A stretch of DNA of 64,000 nt, from NCBI RefSeq assembly GCF_000422485.1, contig NZ_AULW01000051.1, positions 1 through 64,000 of the forward strand, written 5' to 3'. Source of the stretch: Paenibacillus pasadenensis DSM 19293 (GTDB lineage: Bacteria > Bacillota > Bacilli > Paenibacillales > Paenibacillaceae). The notes under the pieces were generated by a model, which saw only the letters and a list, made by a program, of their open reading frames with translations, ran no database searches and was not told where the DNA came from. Below are positions 39,983 to 49,886 of this stretch, one piece after another; position 1 is the first letter of the stretch; each line of letters starts with the position of its first letter. The position numbers were made by a program, and so were the translations under genes.

Positions 39983-41455
39983 TTGAAGATGATTGCTTTT
40001 AAGCCGAACGAGCACCCCTCGAATCCATCTTTTCCGGACCCGCCCTCGCAAAGGCGCTGGATCCGAATCCTCCTGATCACCGCGGTCGCGATCGCAGTCC
40101 TCGCTGTCGCAGCGACGATCGGAACGAAGCAATATATCAACGCCCACACGTACAGTTACTATAAGGTGCTGCTCGACGGACAAGCCGTCGGCACCGTCGA
40201 GGATCCGGCTCAGGTCGACGAGCTCGTCGAGAGCGAGACGGCCAAGCTCAAGCAGTCGTACCCGAATCTGGAGATGAAGCTTCATACCGGCGTCATTTCC
40301 TACGAGGAGGTGCGGGAGTACAAGGGCGAGCCGCAGACGCAGGCGGCGCTGGACAAGCTGGCCTCCTCCTTCACGTCGACCGCGGTCGGCACGGAGGTGA
40401 TCGTCGGCGGCAAGGTCATCGGCGTCGTGAAAAACGAGGCGACCGCCAAGGCGGTGCTCAAGCAGCTGCAGGACAAGTATGCTCCGCCGTCCCGCATGAA
40501 GAGCGCGCAGCCGCAGGTGACGACGCTGTCCACCGCGACCAAGGCGGCGGCCGCTCCGGTGAACCGCATCAGCGGCGTCAAGTTCGCCGAGGAGGTCAAG
40601 GTCGAGCCGACCGAGCTCGATCCGTCCGAGGTGCTCGGCCAGGACCAGCTGCTGCGCCTGCTGAGCGGCGGCACGGAGACCGCGACCAAGTACACGGTGC
40701 AGCCCGGCGACTGCGTCGGCTGCATCGCCGCGAAATTCGACATTTCGCCCGAGGTCATCTATAAGAACAACCCGTCGATCCAGGACGACCTCATCAAGGC
40801 GGGCGACGTCATCGACCTGACCGTGCAGAAGCCGGCGATCAACGTCGTCACGACGGAGAGCCAGTCGGAGATCATCACGACCGAGCCGCAGGTCATCATC
40901 CAGAACAAGGCGACGCTCAAGAAGGGCGAGTCCAAGGTGATCCAGGAAGGCCAGGCGGGCTCGAAGCGGCTCACCTACGCCGTCGTCAAGCAGAACGGCT
41001 ACAAGATGAGCGAGGAGCTCGTCAGCATCGACGTCCTCGCGAAGTCGGTGCCGAAGATCATCGTGCGCGGCACGAAGGTCGTCGGCGAGGGCAGCGGCAC
41101 GTTCAGCTACCCGGTCTCCGGCGCCCGCATCACGAGCACGTACGGCACCCGCTGGGGCCGGCTGCACAAGGGCATCGACCTGGTCGGCTCGAGCACGATC
41201 AAGGCGGCCGACGAGGGCGTCGTCGAATTCGCCGGCACGAAGAGCGGCTACGGCAACGTCGTCATCGTCAACCACCGCAACGGCTACAAGACGCTGTACG
41301 GCCATCTGCGAAGCATCTCGGTCGGCGTCGGCGATACGCTCGAGCGCGGCGAGAAGCTCGGCGTCATGGGCAATACGGGACGCTCGACCGGCACGCATCT
41401 GCATTTTGAGATCTACAAGAACGGCGCCCTGCAGAATCCGTTGAAATACCTGTAA
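39983..41455 (+). CDS. M23 family metallopeptidase with LysM and G5 domains
   Basis: 490 residues. Order: cytoplasmic 20-residue tail, one membrane segment (about 25-45), an unassigned region, a LysM domain (KYTVQPGDCVGCIAAKFDIS..., about 233-280), a G5 domain (about 297-375) and a C-terminal M23 endopeptidase. The zinc residues are in HKGIDLV and HLHFEIY, with YGNVVIVNHRNG between. It should cut peptide cross-links in peptidoglycan. I used the TTG at 39983 because AAGGAG is seven bases upstream; ATG 39989 is possible. It precedes walR, whose product controls such hydrolases in Bacillus. Confidence 0.9.
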   Translation: MKMIAFKPNEHPSNPSFPDPPSQRRWIRILLITAVAIAVLAVAATIGTKQYINAHTYSYYKVLLDGQAVGTVEDPAQVDELVESETAKLKQSYPNLEMKLHTGVISYEEVREYKGEPQTQAALDKLASSFTSTAVGTEVIVGGKVIGVVKNEATAKAVLKQLQDKYAPPSRMKSAQPQVTTLSTATKAAAAPVNRISGVKFAEEVKVEPTELDPSEVLGQDQLLRLLSGGTETATKYTVQPGDCVGCIAAKFDISPEVIYKNNPSIQDDLIKAGDVIDLTVQKPAINVVTTESQSEIITTEPQVIIQNKATLKKGESKVIQEGQAGSKRLTYAVVKQNGYKMSEELVSIDVLAKSVPKIIVRGTKVVGEGSGTFSYPVSGARITSTYGTRWGRLHKGIDLVGSSTIKAADEGVVEFAGTKSGYGNVVIVNHRNGYKTLYGHLRSISVGVGDTLERGEKLGVMGNTGRSTGTHLHFEIYKNGALQNPLKYL

Positions 41456-41481
41456 GCAGCACTCCTTTTTTCTTATCGCGA

Positions 41482-41509
41482 GCGCGGCCTTCCGAGGCCG
41501 CGCTTTTTT
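41482..41509 (+). terminator. Terminator of the M23 gene
   Basis: GCGCGGCCT pairs with AGGCCGCGC around TCCG, followed by TTTTTT. Confidence 0.93.
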
Positions 41510-41570
41510 GATGCTCGGGGCCTCGAAGGGCCGGACCCGAAGCGGAGCGCCTGCCGGCTGTGGTAAACTA

Positions 41571-41579
41571 AGGAGAAAG
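41571..41579 (+). promoter_or_regulatory. walR operon promoter (extended -10)
   Basis: TGG before TAAACT (41574-41579), 62 bases before walR; no clear -35. Confidence 0.45.
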
Positions 41580-41640
41580 AAGGCGGCGCTCCGCAGGCAG
41601 GGGGCAGGGGCTGCAGCGAGGAAGGGAGCGGACGGCAACG

Positions 41641-42393
41641 ATGCAGGGCAAAATTCTCGTGGTCGACGACGAGCGGCCGATAGCGGACATATTGAAGTTC
41701 AACCTGGAGAAGGAAGGCTATGAGGTCATCTGCGCCTTCGACGGCGGAGAAGCGGTGAGGGCGGCCTTCGAGGAGGAGCCGGACCTGATCCTGCTCGACC
41801 TCATGCTGCCGGTCAAGGACGGCATGGACGTCTGCCGCGAGGTGCGGACCCGGCTGCAGACGCCGATCATCATGCTTACGGCCAAGGACACGGAGATCGA
41901 CAAGGTGCTCGGCCTGGAGCTTGGCGCCGACGATTACGTGACGAAGCCGTTCGGCACGCGGGAGCTGCTGGCGCGCGTGAAGGCGCATCTGCGCCGCACG
42001 CAGAAGACGCGCGAGGCGCTGGCCGCCGGCGCGGCGCAAGGCGCGGCCGAGGCGGAGCCGGACAAGCAGGGGCTGAAGCTGTTCAACCTGTTCATCGATA
42101 CGGACATGTACGTCGTCTACAAGGACGAGCAGCCGCTCGACCTGACGCATCGCGAGTATGAGCTCGTCTACTACCTCGCCCGCCACAGCGGCAAGGTAAT
42201 GACCCGCGAGCATCTGCTGCAGGCGGTATGGGGCTTCGAATACTTCGGCGACGTGCGCACGGTCGACGTGACGATCCGCCGGCTGCGGGAGAAGATCGAG
42301 GACGACCCGAGCCGACCGGAGTACATCCTGACGAGGCGCGGCCTCGGCTATCTGATGCGCAATCCGAAGCAGGGAGGACTGGGCGGCGGATGA
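41641..42393 (+). CDS. walR: Essential response regulator WalR (YycF)
   Basis: 250 residues. The receiver domain has the phosphorylated Asp53 in [13 protein letters not shown] and the Lys in DDYVTKPFG. An Ala-rich linker (about 122-140) is longer than in B. subtilis and explains the extra length. The OmpR-type winged helix follows ([28 protein letters not shown]... [13 protein letters not shown]). WalR controls peptidoglycan hydrolases. Its end overlaps walK by four bases. Confidence 0.96.
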   Translation: MQGKILVVDDERPIADILKFNLEKEGYEVICAFDGGEAVRAAFEEEPDLILLDLMLPVKDGMDVCREVRTRLQTPIIMLTAKDTEIDKVLGLELGADDYVTKPFGTRELLARVKAHLRRTQKTREALAAGAAQGAAEAEPDKQGLKLFNLFIDTDMYVVYKDEQPLDLTHREYELVYYLARHSGKVMTREHLLQAVWGFEYFGDVRTVDVTIRRLREKIEDDPSRPEYILTRRGLGYLMRNPKQGGLGGG

Positions 42394-44222
42394 AGGGCAG
42401 GCGCTGGTTCAGCACGATCCAAGTCAAGCTGATCGCGATCTACATGCTGCTCATCCTGATTTCGATCCAGCTGATCGCGGTCTATTTTGTCAGCACGGTC
42501 AAAAGCTCGCTCACCGACACGTTCACGAACAGCCTCAACGACCAGGCGCGCGCGCTCGCGGTGCTCGCCGCGGACAAGCTGTCCGAGGGCTCGCTCGCCG
42601 GCGGCGAAGCCGAGGAAGGCGCGATCTCGCTGTCCGACTACGTGAACAGCCTGTTCAGCCGCACCGGCGCGGAGCTGCAGGTGCTCGACTCGAGCGGGCG
42701 CGTGCTGGCGACGTCGGACGCGTACAGCGCCTACATCGGCAAGAAGAACACGTCGCTCATGGTGAGCCAGGCGCTGCAGGGCATCCCGGACAACGAGCAG
42801 GACATCCTCGACGAGGACAACGTGCGCAAGAAGATCATCACCCAGCCGATCCAATCGCCGGACAACCGCGTCATCGGAGCGGTCTACATCGTCGCCGGCA
42901 TGACCGAGGTCAACGCCACGGTCGACCGGGTCAACCAGATCTTCGTCTCCGGCACGCTGATCGCGCTCGGCTTGACCGGCGTGCTCGGCATCGTGCTGGC
43001 GCATACGATCACGAGCCCGATCAAGGGGCTGACCCGTCAGGCGGAGGCGGTCGCCGAGGGACGCTTCGACCAGCAGGTGCCGGTGCTCGCGGACGACGAG
43101 ATCGGACGGCTGAGCGAGGCGTTCAACGAGATGACGCAGCGGCTGCGGGAGGCGCTGTCGGTCAACGAGGAGGAGAACGAGAAGCTGCAGTCGGTCCTCT
43201 CCAACATGAGCGACGGCGTCATCGCGGCTGACGAGCGCGGCACGGTGATGGTGTCCAACCGCCGCGCGCTGGAGCTGCTCGGCGTCGACCAGTGCGAGGG
43301 CAGCCCGCTGACCGACGTGCTGGAGCTGCCGCAGGAGCGGCTCGAGGCGCTGCGCGCCTCGCGCGGCCTCGCCGCCGTGCTCGTCAAGGAGTCGCCGGAC
43401 GGCGAGGAGCGCTGGGTGCTGCGCGTCACGCTCAGCCCGATCCACCGCCGCGACCGCGGCATCACCGGCACGATCGCGTTGCTGCAGGACATCACCGAGC
43501 AGGAGAAGCTGGACCAGTCGCGGCGCGAGTTCGTGGCCAACGTCTCGCATGAGCTGCGCACGCCGCTGACGACGATCCGCAGCTATGCCGAGGCGCTCGG
43601 CGACGGAGCGCTCGCGGAGCCGCAGCTGGCGGACCGCTTCGTCGGCGTCATCCGCAACGAGACCGAGCGGATGATCCGGCTCGTCACCGACCTGCTGCAT
43701 CTGTCGCGGCTCGACTCCCAGCAGTCGACGCTGCGCCGCCGCGATACCGACATCGCCGAGATGCTCGACGAGGTGGCGGACCGGTTCTCGGTGCAGATGC
43801 GCAAAAAAGGCATCCGCGCCGTCGTCCAGGTCGACCGGCGCGTCGGCAAGGCCGTGCTCGACCGGGATCAGATCGATCAGGTGCTGGACAATCTGATGTC
43901 CAACGCGATCAAGTACACGCTCGAGGGCGGGCGCATCGAGCTGTCGGCCGGCCTGCAGGATAGCGGGGCGCTGGCCGTCAGCGTCAAGGACTCCGGCATC
44001 GGCATTCCGAAGCGCGACCTTGCCCGCATCTTCGACCGCTTCTATCGGGTCGACAAGGCCCGCTCGCGAGAGATGGGCGGCACCGGCCTCGGGCTTTCGA
44101 TTGCCCGGGAAATGATCAAGGCGCACGGAGGCGCGATAACGCTGGAGTCCGAGCTGGACGTAGGCACGACGGTGACGTTCATCCTGCCGCAGCCGCAGCA
44201 GAAGGGGGAGCAGCCGACATGA
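42390..44222 (+). CDS. walK: Sensor histidine kinase WalK (YycG)
   Basis: 610 residues. It has two membrane segments (about 12-36 and 187-208) flanking an extracellular domain, then HAMP, PAS, HisKA with phospho-acceptor His387 in [18 protein letters not shown], and the HATPase domain ([28 protein letters not shown]). It phosphorylates WalR in response to cell-wall state. The start ATG overlaps the walR stop, and its own stop overlaps yycH. Confidence 0.96.
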   Translation: MKGRRWFSTIQVKLIAIYMLLILISIQLIAVYFVSTVKSSLTDTFTNSLNDQARALAVLAADKLSEGSLAGGEAEEGAISLSDYVNSLFSRTGAELQVLDSSGRVLATSDAYSAYIGKKNTSLMVSQALQGIPDNEQDILDEDNVRKKIITQPIQSPDNRVIGAVYIVAGMTEVNATVDRVNQIFVSGTLIALGLTGVLGIVLAHTITSPIKGLTRQAEAVAEGRFDQQVPVLADDEIGRLSEAFNEMTQRLREALSVNEEENEKLQSVLSNMSDGVIAADERGTVMVSNRRALELLGVDQCEGSPLTDVLELPQERLEALRASRGLAAVLVKESPDGEERWVLRVTLSPIHRRDRGITGTIALLQDITEQEKLDQSRREFVANVSHELRTPLTTIRSYAEALGDGALAEPQLADRFVGVIRNETERMIRLVTDLLHLSRLDSQQSTLRRRDTDIAEMLDEVADRFSVQMRKKGIRAVVQVDRRVGKAVLDRDQIDQVLDNLMSNAIKYTLEGGRIELSAGLQDSGALAVSVKDSGIGIPKRDLARIFDRFYRVDKARSREMGGTGLGLSIAREMIKAHGGAITLESELDVGTTVTFILPQPQQKGEQPT

Positions 44223-45751
44223 AGGAAAGGCTCAAGACGATCGCGCTCGCAGCCCTCGTCGCCCTCAGCCTCGTGCAGAGCTACATGCTCGCCTACAGCA
44301 CGCCGGGCGCGGCCGTGCGCACCGCGCAGAACTACGTCAGCACCGAGCAGATGGGGCAGGCGAGCAAGACGGAGGAGACGCTGTTCCCCGAGCAGCTTGT
44401 CCTGCACTTCGGCAACGGCAGCCATACGGTGCTCAATCCCGGCGACCTGCCGTTCTACAACCTCATCATGAGCAAGCTCAAGGGACGGGAGTTCCGCGGC
44501 TTCCAGCGGATGGCCGATACGGTCGTGCGCTGGAGCGAGATCCGCGACAACAACCTCGGCCTCGAGCTGCGGCTCGGCAGCGGCTTGCCGGTGACGCTGC
44601 TGTCGCGGATGCTGCAGCTCGACAGCAGCGACGAGAGCTTCCTCGGCGATACGGTCGACCGCATCTGGATCTTCCGCAGCAGCAGCACGGAGGAGGTGCG
44701 GACCTTCTTCTTCAGCGCGGGCGGCGGCGTTGTCTACGAGGCGACTCAGGCCGACTTGACCGTGCGGGACGTCGAGGACGACGTCGGCCTCGGCGAATAC
44801 TGGACGCCGTACGAGCCGGACGCCTACGGGCTGTACGTGCCCCGGCAGCCGGTGGAGGCGGCGCAAGCGCGGATCGGCTATCAGTCGTACTCGGCCGATC
44901 TGCTGCAGCGCAACCTGTTCATCGATCCCGGCACGACGCGCATGATCAAGGACCGGGACGGCTCCCAGGTGTACACGGACGGCAAAAGGGCGCTTCAGGT
45001 CGAGCAGAACGGCCAATGGATCAGCTACACCGATCCGGCCGCGCCGCTGAGCGGCAGCGGGCAAGCGCGCAGCAACCCGGCCGGCAGCATGAGCAGCGCC
45101 ATGCAGTTCGTGAACCAGCATGGCGGCTGGGACGGCTTGCATCAGCTCGTCTCGCTGGGCGGCGCAGACGCGGCGGCGGGCGGATCGGCGGGGCAGACGC
45201 CCCGGCCGGGCCAGGGGACGGCGGAGGAGCAGCATGCGCTGCTGTTCCGGCAGTATTTCCGTTTCGGCGAAAATCGCGTCCTGCCGGTCGTCCCTTCGGC
45301 GGACTTCCGGTTCGGCTTCATCCGGCTGACGGTGCAGCAAGGCTCCGTAACGACCTATGAGCGCTCGCTCATCACGCTCAACCCGTCGCCCGCGCAAAAG
45401 TCGGCCCGCTGGCTGCCGGGCGGGCAGCGTCTCGACCAGTCGCTCGCGGCCTATTCGAGGCGCTCCGAAATCGAGGCGCTCTATCCGGCGGTCAAGGCGG
45501 AGCAGGCCGAGGACGGCCAGCTGCGCTTCCTGCCGGTGTGGGCGGTGCGTCTGACGGACGGCACGGAGGAGGCGCTGGCCGGGCCGCTTGAGGAAGGCTT
45601 CGACGGCTCCGCCTTGCCGCGCGAGAATCTGTCGGCGCTCGGCGGAGCCAAGAACGGCGGCGAAGCCGGCGCGGCGCCGACTCCATCGCCGCCGCAAGGC
45701 GACGGAGCGGCGCGCGTAGAGGAAGGAGGAGCGGCCCGTGGATTGGGGTAG
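44219..45751 (+). CDS. yycH: WalK regulator YycH
   Basis: 510 residues. It has a single N-terminal membrane segment (about 8-25), then an extracytoplasmic domain. It is placed by gene order and by its weak but recognisable YycH-type pattern (the Y-x-F/P-x-D-I segments and the conserved RNLFIDPGTTR-like region QRNLFIDPGTTRMI). YycH binds WalK with YycI and restrains it. It is longer than B. subtilis YycH (about 455), mainly through a Gly/Ala-rich C-terminal part. It overlaps walK by four bases and yycI by 14. Confidence 0.85.
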   Translation: MKERLKTIALAALVALSLVQSYMLAYSTPGAAVRTAQNYVSTEQMGQASKTEETLFPEQLVLHFGNGSHTVLNPGDLPFYNLIMSKLKGREFRGFQRMADTVVRWSEIRDNNLGLELRLGSGLPVTLLSRMLQLDSSDESFLGDTVDRIWIFRSSSTEEVRTFFFSAGGGVVYEATQADLTVRDVEDDVGLGEYWTPYEPDAYGLYVPRQPVEAAQARIGYQSYSADLLQRNLFIDPGTTRMIKDRDGSQVYTDGKRALQVEQNGQWISYTDPAAPLSGSGQARSNPAGSMSSAMQFVNQHGGWDGLHQLVSLGGADAAAGGSAGQTPRPGQGTAEEQHALLFRQYFRFGENRVLPVVPSADFRFGFIRLTVQQGSVTTYERSLITLNPSPAQKSARWLPGGQRLDQSLAAYSRRSEIEALYPAVKAEQAEDGQLRFLPVWAVRLTDGTEEALAGPLEEGFDGSALPRENLSALGGAKNGGEAGAAPTPSPPQGDGAARVEEGGAARGLG

Positions 45752-46622
45752 AGCGAAGAGCGTATTGATCCTGGCGTTTCTGCTGCTCAACCTGCTGCTC
45801 GGCTATCAGCTGTGGGGCGATGTGCGGGAGCGCGTGCAGCCGAGAAGCAACTCGGCCGAGCTGTCGCCGGAGACGCTGGCGGCGCTGAAGGCGAAGCGCG
45901 TCGCGTTCTCCGGCGTCATCCCGAAGGAGACGCCGGAGCTGCATGACCTGACGTACCGGTACGTCGGACGGGCGGGAGCGCCGGCGTCTGACGCCGAATC
46001 GGCTGGCGCAGGGTCGAAGGCTGGCGCTGCGGAAAGCGGCGCAGGCGCGGAGCAGCCGGACGGCGGCGTCGCGGAGCCGGGCGTGACCAGCGGCGGGGAG
46101 CCGGAAGGCATCACGCCGCTCGAGACGCCGGTGGACAGCCGCGTCGTCTTCCAGCGGGAGGAGCTGCTCAAGGCGCTGGGAGGAGTCATCCCGGAGCTGG
46201 ACCGGTATGAGCTGGACACGCTCGGCCTCGACGACCGCAAGTTCGTGCTGTACCGAATGGAGGCTGGCCGGCCGATGTTCAACGTGAGGCTGGAGCTGTA
46301 CTACAGCGATCAGCGCATCACCGGCTACCGCCAGGACCGGATCGAGCTGCTGCCGGCAGACGAGGGCCAGCGGCCGCAGCCGGTGCTGCCGGCTTCGCGG
46401 GCGATCCGCCCGGAGGTCGTCGAGAAGTACATGCCGGACGGAGCCGCGATCAAGGAGATCCGGCTCGGCTACAAGGAAGGCCAGCGGTTCGATTCGGAGA
46501 CGCAGGTGTCGACGCCGTCCTGGCGCATCCTGATGGAGGACGGCAGCTCGATCTATCTGCAGGCGTCCAGCGGGGAAGTGCTGATCGACAAGCCGGAGCC
46601 TTCGCCGGCATCGGGAGGCTAG
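45738..46622 (+). CDS. yycI: WalK regulator YycI
   Basis: 294 residues from GTG 45738, where GAGGAGCGG gives a ribosome site. It begins MDWGRAKSVLILAFLLLNLLLGYQLW, the typical YycI membrane anchor, followed by an extracytoplasmic domain. An Ala/Gly/Glu-rich insertion (about 80-130) is not usual in B. subtilis YycI. Paired with YycH it modulates WalK. Confidence rests on the N-terminus and operon place. Confidence 0.85.
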   Translation: MDWGRAKSVLILAFLLLNLLLGYQLWGDVRERVQPRSNSAELSPETLAALKAKRVAFSGVIPKETPELHDLTYRYVGRAGAPASDAESAGAGSKAGAAESGAGAEQPDGGVAEPGVTSGGEPEGITPLETPVDSRVVFQREELLKALGGVIPELDRYELDTLGLDDRKFVLYRMEAGRPMFNVRLELYYSDQRITGYRQDRIELLPADEGQRPQPVLPASRAIRPEVVEKYMPDGAAIKEIRLGYKEGQRFDSETQVSTPSWRILMEDGSSIYLQASSGEVLIDKPEPSPASGG

Positions 46623-46759
46623 CGGAACCGCCGCCGGCAGGCGGAGCGAGGCTCGCAGCGGAGAGGGAGCCGCCGGTGCGCGGAGCGAGAACCGCTCCGG
46701 TGACGGAGCCTCTTTCCGCTTCCAATAGCGGTTTTGGCTGCTATCCTCAAAACAAAACG

Positions 46760-46807
46760 GCCGTCCCCTGGTCCGCGAGTCGGACCGGTCGGGACGGCTC
46801 CTTTTTT
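46760..46807 (+). terminator. Terminator after yycI
   Basis: GCCGTCCC pairs with GGGACGGC and inside it GGTCCG with CGGACC; TTTTTT follows. It separates walRKHI from walJ. Confidence 0.75.
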
Positions 46808-46850
46808 CTAGCGAAATTTCCAGCAGACTGTAGAGACGCCGGACGGACAA

Positions 46851-46859
46851 TGGTACAAT
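46851..46859 (+). promoter_or_regulatory. walJ promoter (extended -10)
   Basis: TGG before TACAAT (46854-46859), 55 bases before walJ; no clear -35. Confidence 0.5.
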
Positions 46860-46913
46860 GGGACTTTAAGGGCTTGGATGGCCTTGCGGGCCATGGAAGG
46901 GAAGGCAAGGAGA

Positions 46914-47726
46914 ATGGAATTCCGATTTACCGTGCTGGCCAGCGGCTCGACCGGCAATGCGACGGTCGTGCAGAGCGGGGACAAGACGGTGCTCGTCGAT
47001 GCCGGGCACAGCCTCAAGAAGCTCGAAGAGCTGATGAGCAGCCGGGGCATCGCCGGCCATGACATCGACGCCGTGCTCATCACGCATGAGCATTCCGATC
47101 ATATCAAGGGCCTGGGCGCCCTCGCGCGCAAATACGAGCTGCCCGTGTACGCCAATGAGGCGACATGGGGAGCCCTGGAACGCCATGCCTCCCACGTGCC
47201 GCCCGAGCGGCGGATCGTGATGGGCACGGGCGAGGAGATGCGGTTCGGCAGCATGAAGGTCCGCTCGTACCCGATCTCGCATGACGCGGCGGAGCCGGTC
47301 GGCTATACGTTCACGGACGACGGCTACAAGCTGAGCCTCGCGACGGACCTCGGGTATGTCAGCGATCTGGTGCGGCGCAGCATCATCGACTCCGACGTGC
47401 TCGTGCTGGAGTCCAACCACGACCCCGAGATGCTGCGCATGGGCCGCTACCCGTGGAACATCAAGCGCCGCATCCTCAGCGACATCGGCCATCTGTCCAA
47501 CGAGGCGGCCGGCGAGGCGCTGTGCGAGCTGATGACCGACCGCACGAGGCGGGTCTACCTCGCGCATCTGAGCCTCAACCATAATCTGATGGATCTGGCG
47601 AGGCTGACGGTGAACGGCGTGCTGGAGGACCGCGGGCACTTTTTCCGCAAGGACGAGCATCCGCTGCGGGACACGCATCCGTACGAGCCTACTCCATGGG
47701 ATCAAATAAAGCGGAAAGCGCTCTGA
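46914..47726 (+). CDS. walJ: Metallo-beta-lactamase-fold protein WalJ (YycJ)
   Basis: 270 residues. It has the MBL metal motif ITHEHSDHIKG (about residues 55-65), preceded by FTVLASGSTGNATVV, the family N-terminus. B. subtilis YycJ is an exonuclease-like repair protein; the cell-wall link is by operon. ATG 46914 was chosen by family alignment, with AAGGAG just before it; an earlier ATG is possible at 46893. The 3' end overlaps a minus-strand gene by 38 bases. Confidence 0.93.
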   Translation: MEFRFTVLASGSTGNATVVQSGDKTVLVDAGHSLKKLEELMSSRGIAGHDIDAVLITHEHSDHIKGLGALARKYELPVYANEATWGALERHASHVPPERRIVMGTGEEMRFGSMKVRSYPISHDAAEPVGYTFTDDGYKLSLATDLGYVSDLVRRSIIDSDVLVLESNHDPEMLRMGRYPWNIKRRILSDIGHLSNEAAGEALCELMTDRTRRVYLAHLSLNHNLMDLARLTVNGVLEDRGHFFRKDEHPLRDTHPYEPTPWDQIKRKAL

Positions 47727-47940
47727 GCGGCTCGCTGTCGCCGGCCTCGAGCTGAGCGGACTTCTGCTCAAGCTCCTCGCGGGTGAGGATGCCCTTGTCG
47801 ACGAGCAGCTCCAGCATGGCGCTGAGCGCCAGCAGCGTCCGGTACTGCGTATCGCTCAGATCTCCGAGCTTGCCCATGACCGCGACCTGGTTCCAGGCGC
47901 TTGGAGCGGCGTCCGGAGTGGTAATGAGCTTTATATCCAT
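47689..47940 (-). CDS. Small conserved-looking protein of unknown function
   Basis: 83 residues: MDIKLITTPDAAPSAWNQVAV at the start, then a helical region with KLGDLSDTQYRTLLALSAMLELLVDKGILTREELEQK. A good ribosome site (AAGGAAGAAAGCC) precedes the ATG at 47940, and coding character is clear. The LLVDKGILTREELE pattern resembles a short helical dimerisation motif, but I do not recognise the family. It overlaps the end of walJ tail-to-tail. Confidence 0.62.
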   Translation of the reverse strand: MDIKLITTPDAAPSAWNQVAVMGKLGDLSDTQYRTLLALSAMLELLVDKGILTREELEQKSAQLEAGDSEPLRALSALFDPME

Positions 47941-48205
47941 CGGCTTTCTTCCTTTCCCGGTATCGGCTGGATGAGCGGGCAGGCAGCGCTACATAGTGGA
48001 TTTATCGGCGTCACGCTGCAACATTTGAGCTTTCGCCTCCGTCTAAAAGGGGAGCCTAGGCTCGCCCTATCATTATTCTAGACGCATCTTCCGAAATCAT
48101 TCCAAGAAGAGAAAAAACATCCTGTAGTCGAACCAGAAGCAGCCACGTATGCTTAGAAAATAGAGCAATCGAACGCGTGCGCAAACCACGGGAGGAGCGG
48201 GTATC

Positions 48206-49528
48206 ATGGGTTTGTTCGAGGATGAGTTCTATTCGACAAAGATCTCCCGGCGCGCCAGCAAGACCAGCCGCAAGCAGATGTCCGGATTCCCCTTGCGCAG
48301 CCGCAAGGACTGGGGAGCCGGCCGGCTCGCCCTCTTGTCCGGGGCCTCGGGAGCCGCGATCGTGCTTGCGCTGGCGCTCGCCCTTGGCGGCGGCAGCCCG
48401 GAGGCCGCGGTCGAGACGGCGGGGACGCCGGCGGCGAGCGGACTCGTCGCCCCCGGCGATGCGATCCAGCAGACCGTCGCCGCCTCGTCCAAGGTGCGTC
48501 CGGCGGTCGTGAGCGTCGTCAACGAGCAGGCGGCGTTCCAGCCGCAGCCGCAGGACGGCGAGGACGCGCCGCAGGACGCCGAGCTGCACCCGGCCAGCGT
48601 CGGGAGCGGAGTCATCTTCGCCAAGAAGGACGGCAAGGCGTATCTGATCACCAACAACCATGTCATTGACGGCGCGGCCGGGCTCAAGGTCGTCCTGATC
48701 GACGGCGAGACGCGTCCGGCCAAGCTGGTCGGCGGCGACTACATCACCGATCTGGCCGTGCTGGAGATCGACGGCGAAGGCATCGAGACGATCGCCGAGA
48801 TGGGCGACTCCGCCAAGCTGCAGTCCGGCGAGATGGTCATGGCGATCGGCAATCCGCTCGGCCTCGGCGACTCGCTGTCGATGGGCATCGTCAGCAAGAC
48901 GAAGCAGATCATCCCGGTGTCGCTCAGCCAGGACGGCAACTACGACTGGGAGCAGGAGGTCATCCAGACCGACGCCTCGATCAACCAGGGCAACAGCGGC
49001 GGGCCGCTGATCGACATGCAGGGCCGGGTAATCGGCATCAACAGCATGAAGATCTCCGACATCGGCGTCGAAGGGGTCGGCTTCGCCATTCCGGTCAACA
49101 ACGTCATGCCGATCGTCGATCAGCTGATGAAGACCGGCGCGGTTCCTCGCCCTTATCTCGGCGTGTACACGCTCGACCTGGCGTCCTATTACGCCCAGCA
49201 GGGGCTCGGCGGCGGCGTGCCGGACGCGGAGGACGGCGATGCCGCGGCGCAGACGCCGACCTCGCCCGGCGGTCCGAAGCTGCCGCCGGAGGTCACCTCG
49301 GGCGTCATCGTGCTGGAGTCGGTCGGACCGGCCAGCGAGGCCGGCCTGCAGTTCAACGACGTCATCACCAAGCTGGACGATCAGCCGATCGGCAGCACGA
49401 TGGAGCTGCGCAAGTACCTGTACGGCAAAAAGCGCATCGGCGACAAGATCAAGGTGACGTTCTATCGCGACGGCAAGCCGGATGCGGTGACGTTCAAGCT
49501 GCAGGACAAGAGCGAAGAGGAAGAGTAG
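48206..49528 (+). CDS. htrA: HtrA-like serine protease with PDZ domain
   Basis: 440 residues. A cytoplasmic N-terminus precedes one membrane segment (about 40-60). The trypsin-like domain has His in TNNHVIDGA, Asp in TDLAVLEID and Ser in GNSGGPLIDMQG. A C-terminal PDZ domain follows, with a Gly/Pro/Asp-rich insert (about 330-355) at its start. It degrades misfolded exported proteins. GGGAGGAGCGGG precedes the ATG. Its place after walJ matches B. subtilis htrC (yyxA). Confidence 0.93.
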   Translation: MGLFEDEFYSTKISRRASKTSRKQMSGFPLRSRKDWGAGRLALLSGASGAAIVLALALALGGGSPEAAVETAGTPAASGLVAPGDAIQQTVAASSKVRPAVVSVVNEQAAFQPQPQDGEDAPQDAELHPASVGSGVIFAKKDGKAYLITNNHVIDGAAGLKVVLIDGETRPAKLVGGDYITDLAVLEIDGEGIETIAEMGDSAKLQSGEMVMAIGNPLGLGDSLSMGIVSKTKQIIPVSLSQDGNYDWEQEVIQTDASINQGNSGGPLIDMQGRVIGINSMKISDIGVEGVGFAIPVNNVMPIVDQLMKTGAVPRPYLGVYTLDLASYYAQQGLGGGVPDAEDGDAAAQTPTSPGGPKLPPEVTSGVIVLESVGPASEAGLQFNDVITKLDDQPIGSTMELRKYLYGKKRIGDKIKVTFYRDGKPDAVTFKLQDKSEEEE

Positions 49529-49531
49529 GAG

Positions 49532-49577
49532 AAAGCGGGTCGCCGGCGGGATGCCGGCCCCGCTTTTGTGGTATAAT
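49532..49577 (+). terminator. htrA terminator followed by the yyzF extended -10
   Basis: AAAGCGGG-GCCGGC pairs with GCCGGC-CCCGCTTT (49532-49567). The next gene's extended -10 (TGG before TATAAT at 49572-49577) starts two bases later. Confidence 0.7.
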
Positions 49578-49626
49578 GGCGGTAATCGACATCATTTCAG
49601 GAATGAGAATAGGGGTAGGTCATCGA

Positions 49627-49794
49627 ATGTATTGCGTGTGCAAGGGACATATTGAGCTGGCATTGGACAAGTTCGTGGATGAGTACGAGGATGCGCCGGA
49701 CATGGTGGATCTGAACGAGACGCACTTCGCGAATTGGGACCCGCCGGTAAAATGTGACTTGTGCGAGGAGAAGGCGGAATTCCTCATCGTATAA
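49627..49794 (+). CDS. YyzF family CxxH/CxxC protein
   Basis: 55 residues starting MYCVCKGHIELALDKFVDEYEDAPD and ending KCDLCEEKAEFLIV. The C-x-C-x2-H and C-x2-C pairs match the YyzF-like (TIGR04129-type) small putative zinc proteins found next to htrC in Bacillus. ATG 49627 was chosen by family start; the frame opens earlier without a ribosome site. A strong terminator follows. Function unknown. Confidence 0.88.
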   Translation: MYCVCKGHIELALDKFVDEYEDAPDMVDLNETHFANWDPPVKCDLCEEKAEFLIV

Positions 49795-49817
49795 GCCCGG
49801 CAAACGTTTCGAGCGCA

Positions 49818-49852
49818 AAAGTCTTTCCCGAAAGGGAAAGGCTTTTTTTGCT
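49818..49852 (+). terminator. Terminator after yyzF-like gene
   Basis: AAAGTCTTTCCC pairs with GGGAAAGGCTTT around GAAA, followed by a T-run. Confidence 0.9.
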
Positions 49853-49886
49853 TTTCCCCATGCATGCGCGCGCCCGAAGGCCGGCC

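Noticed and set aside
39881-41638. A 585-codon minus-strand frame opposite the M23 gene
   Set aside because: Low-complexity Arg/Asp/Leu shadow; the plus strand has LysM, G5 and M23 motifs.
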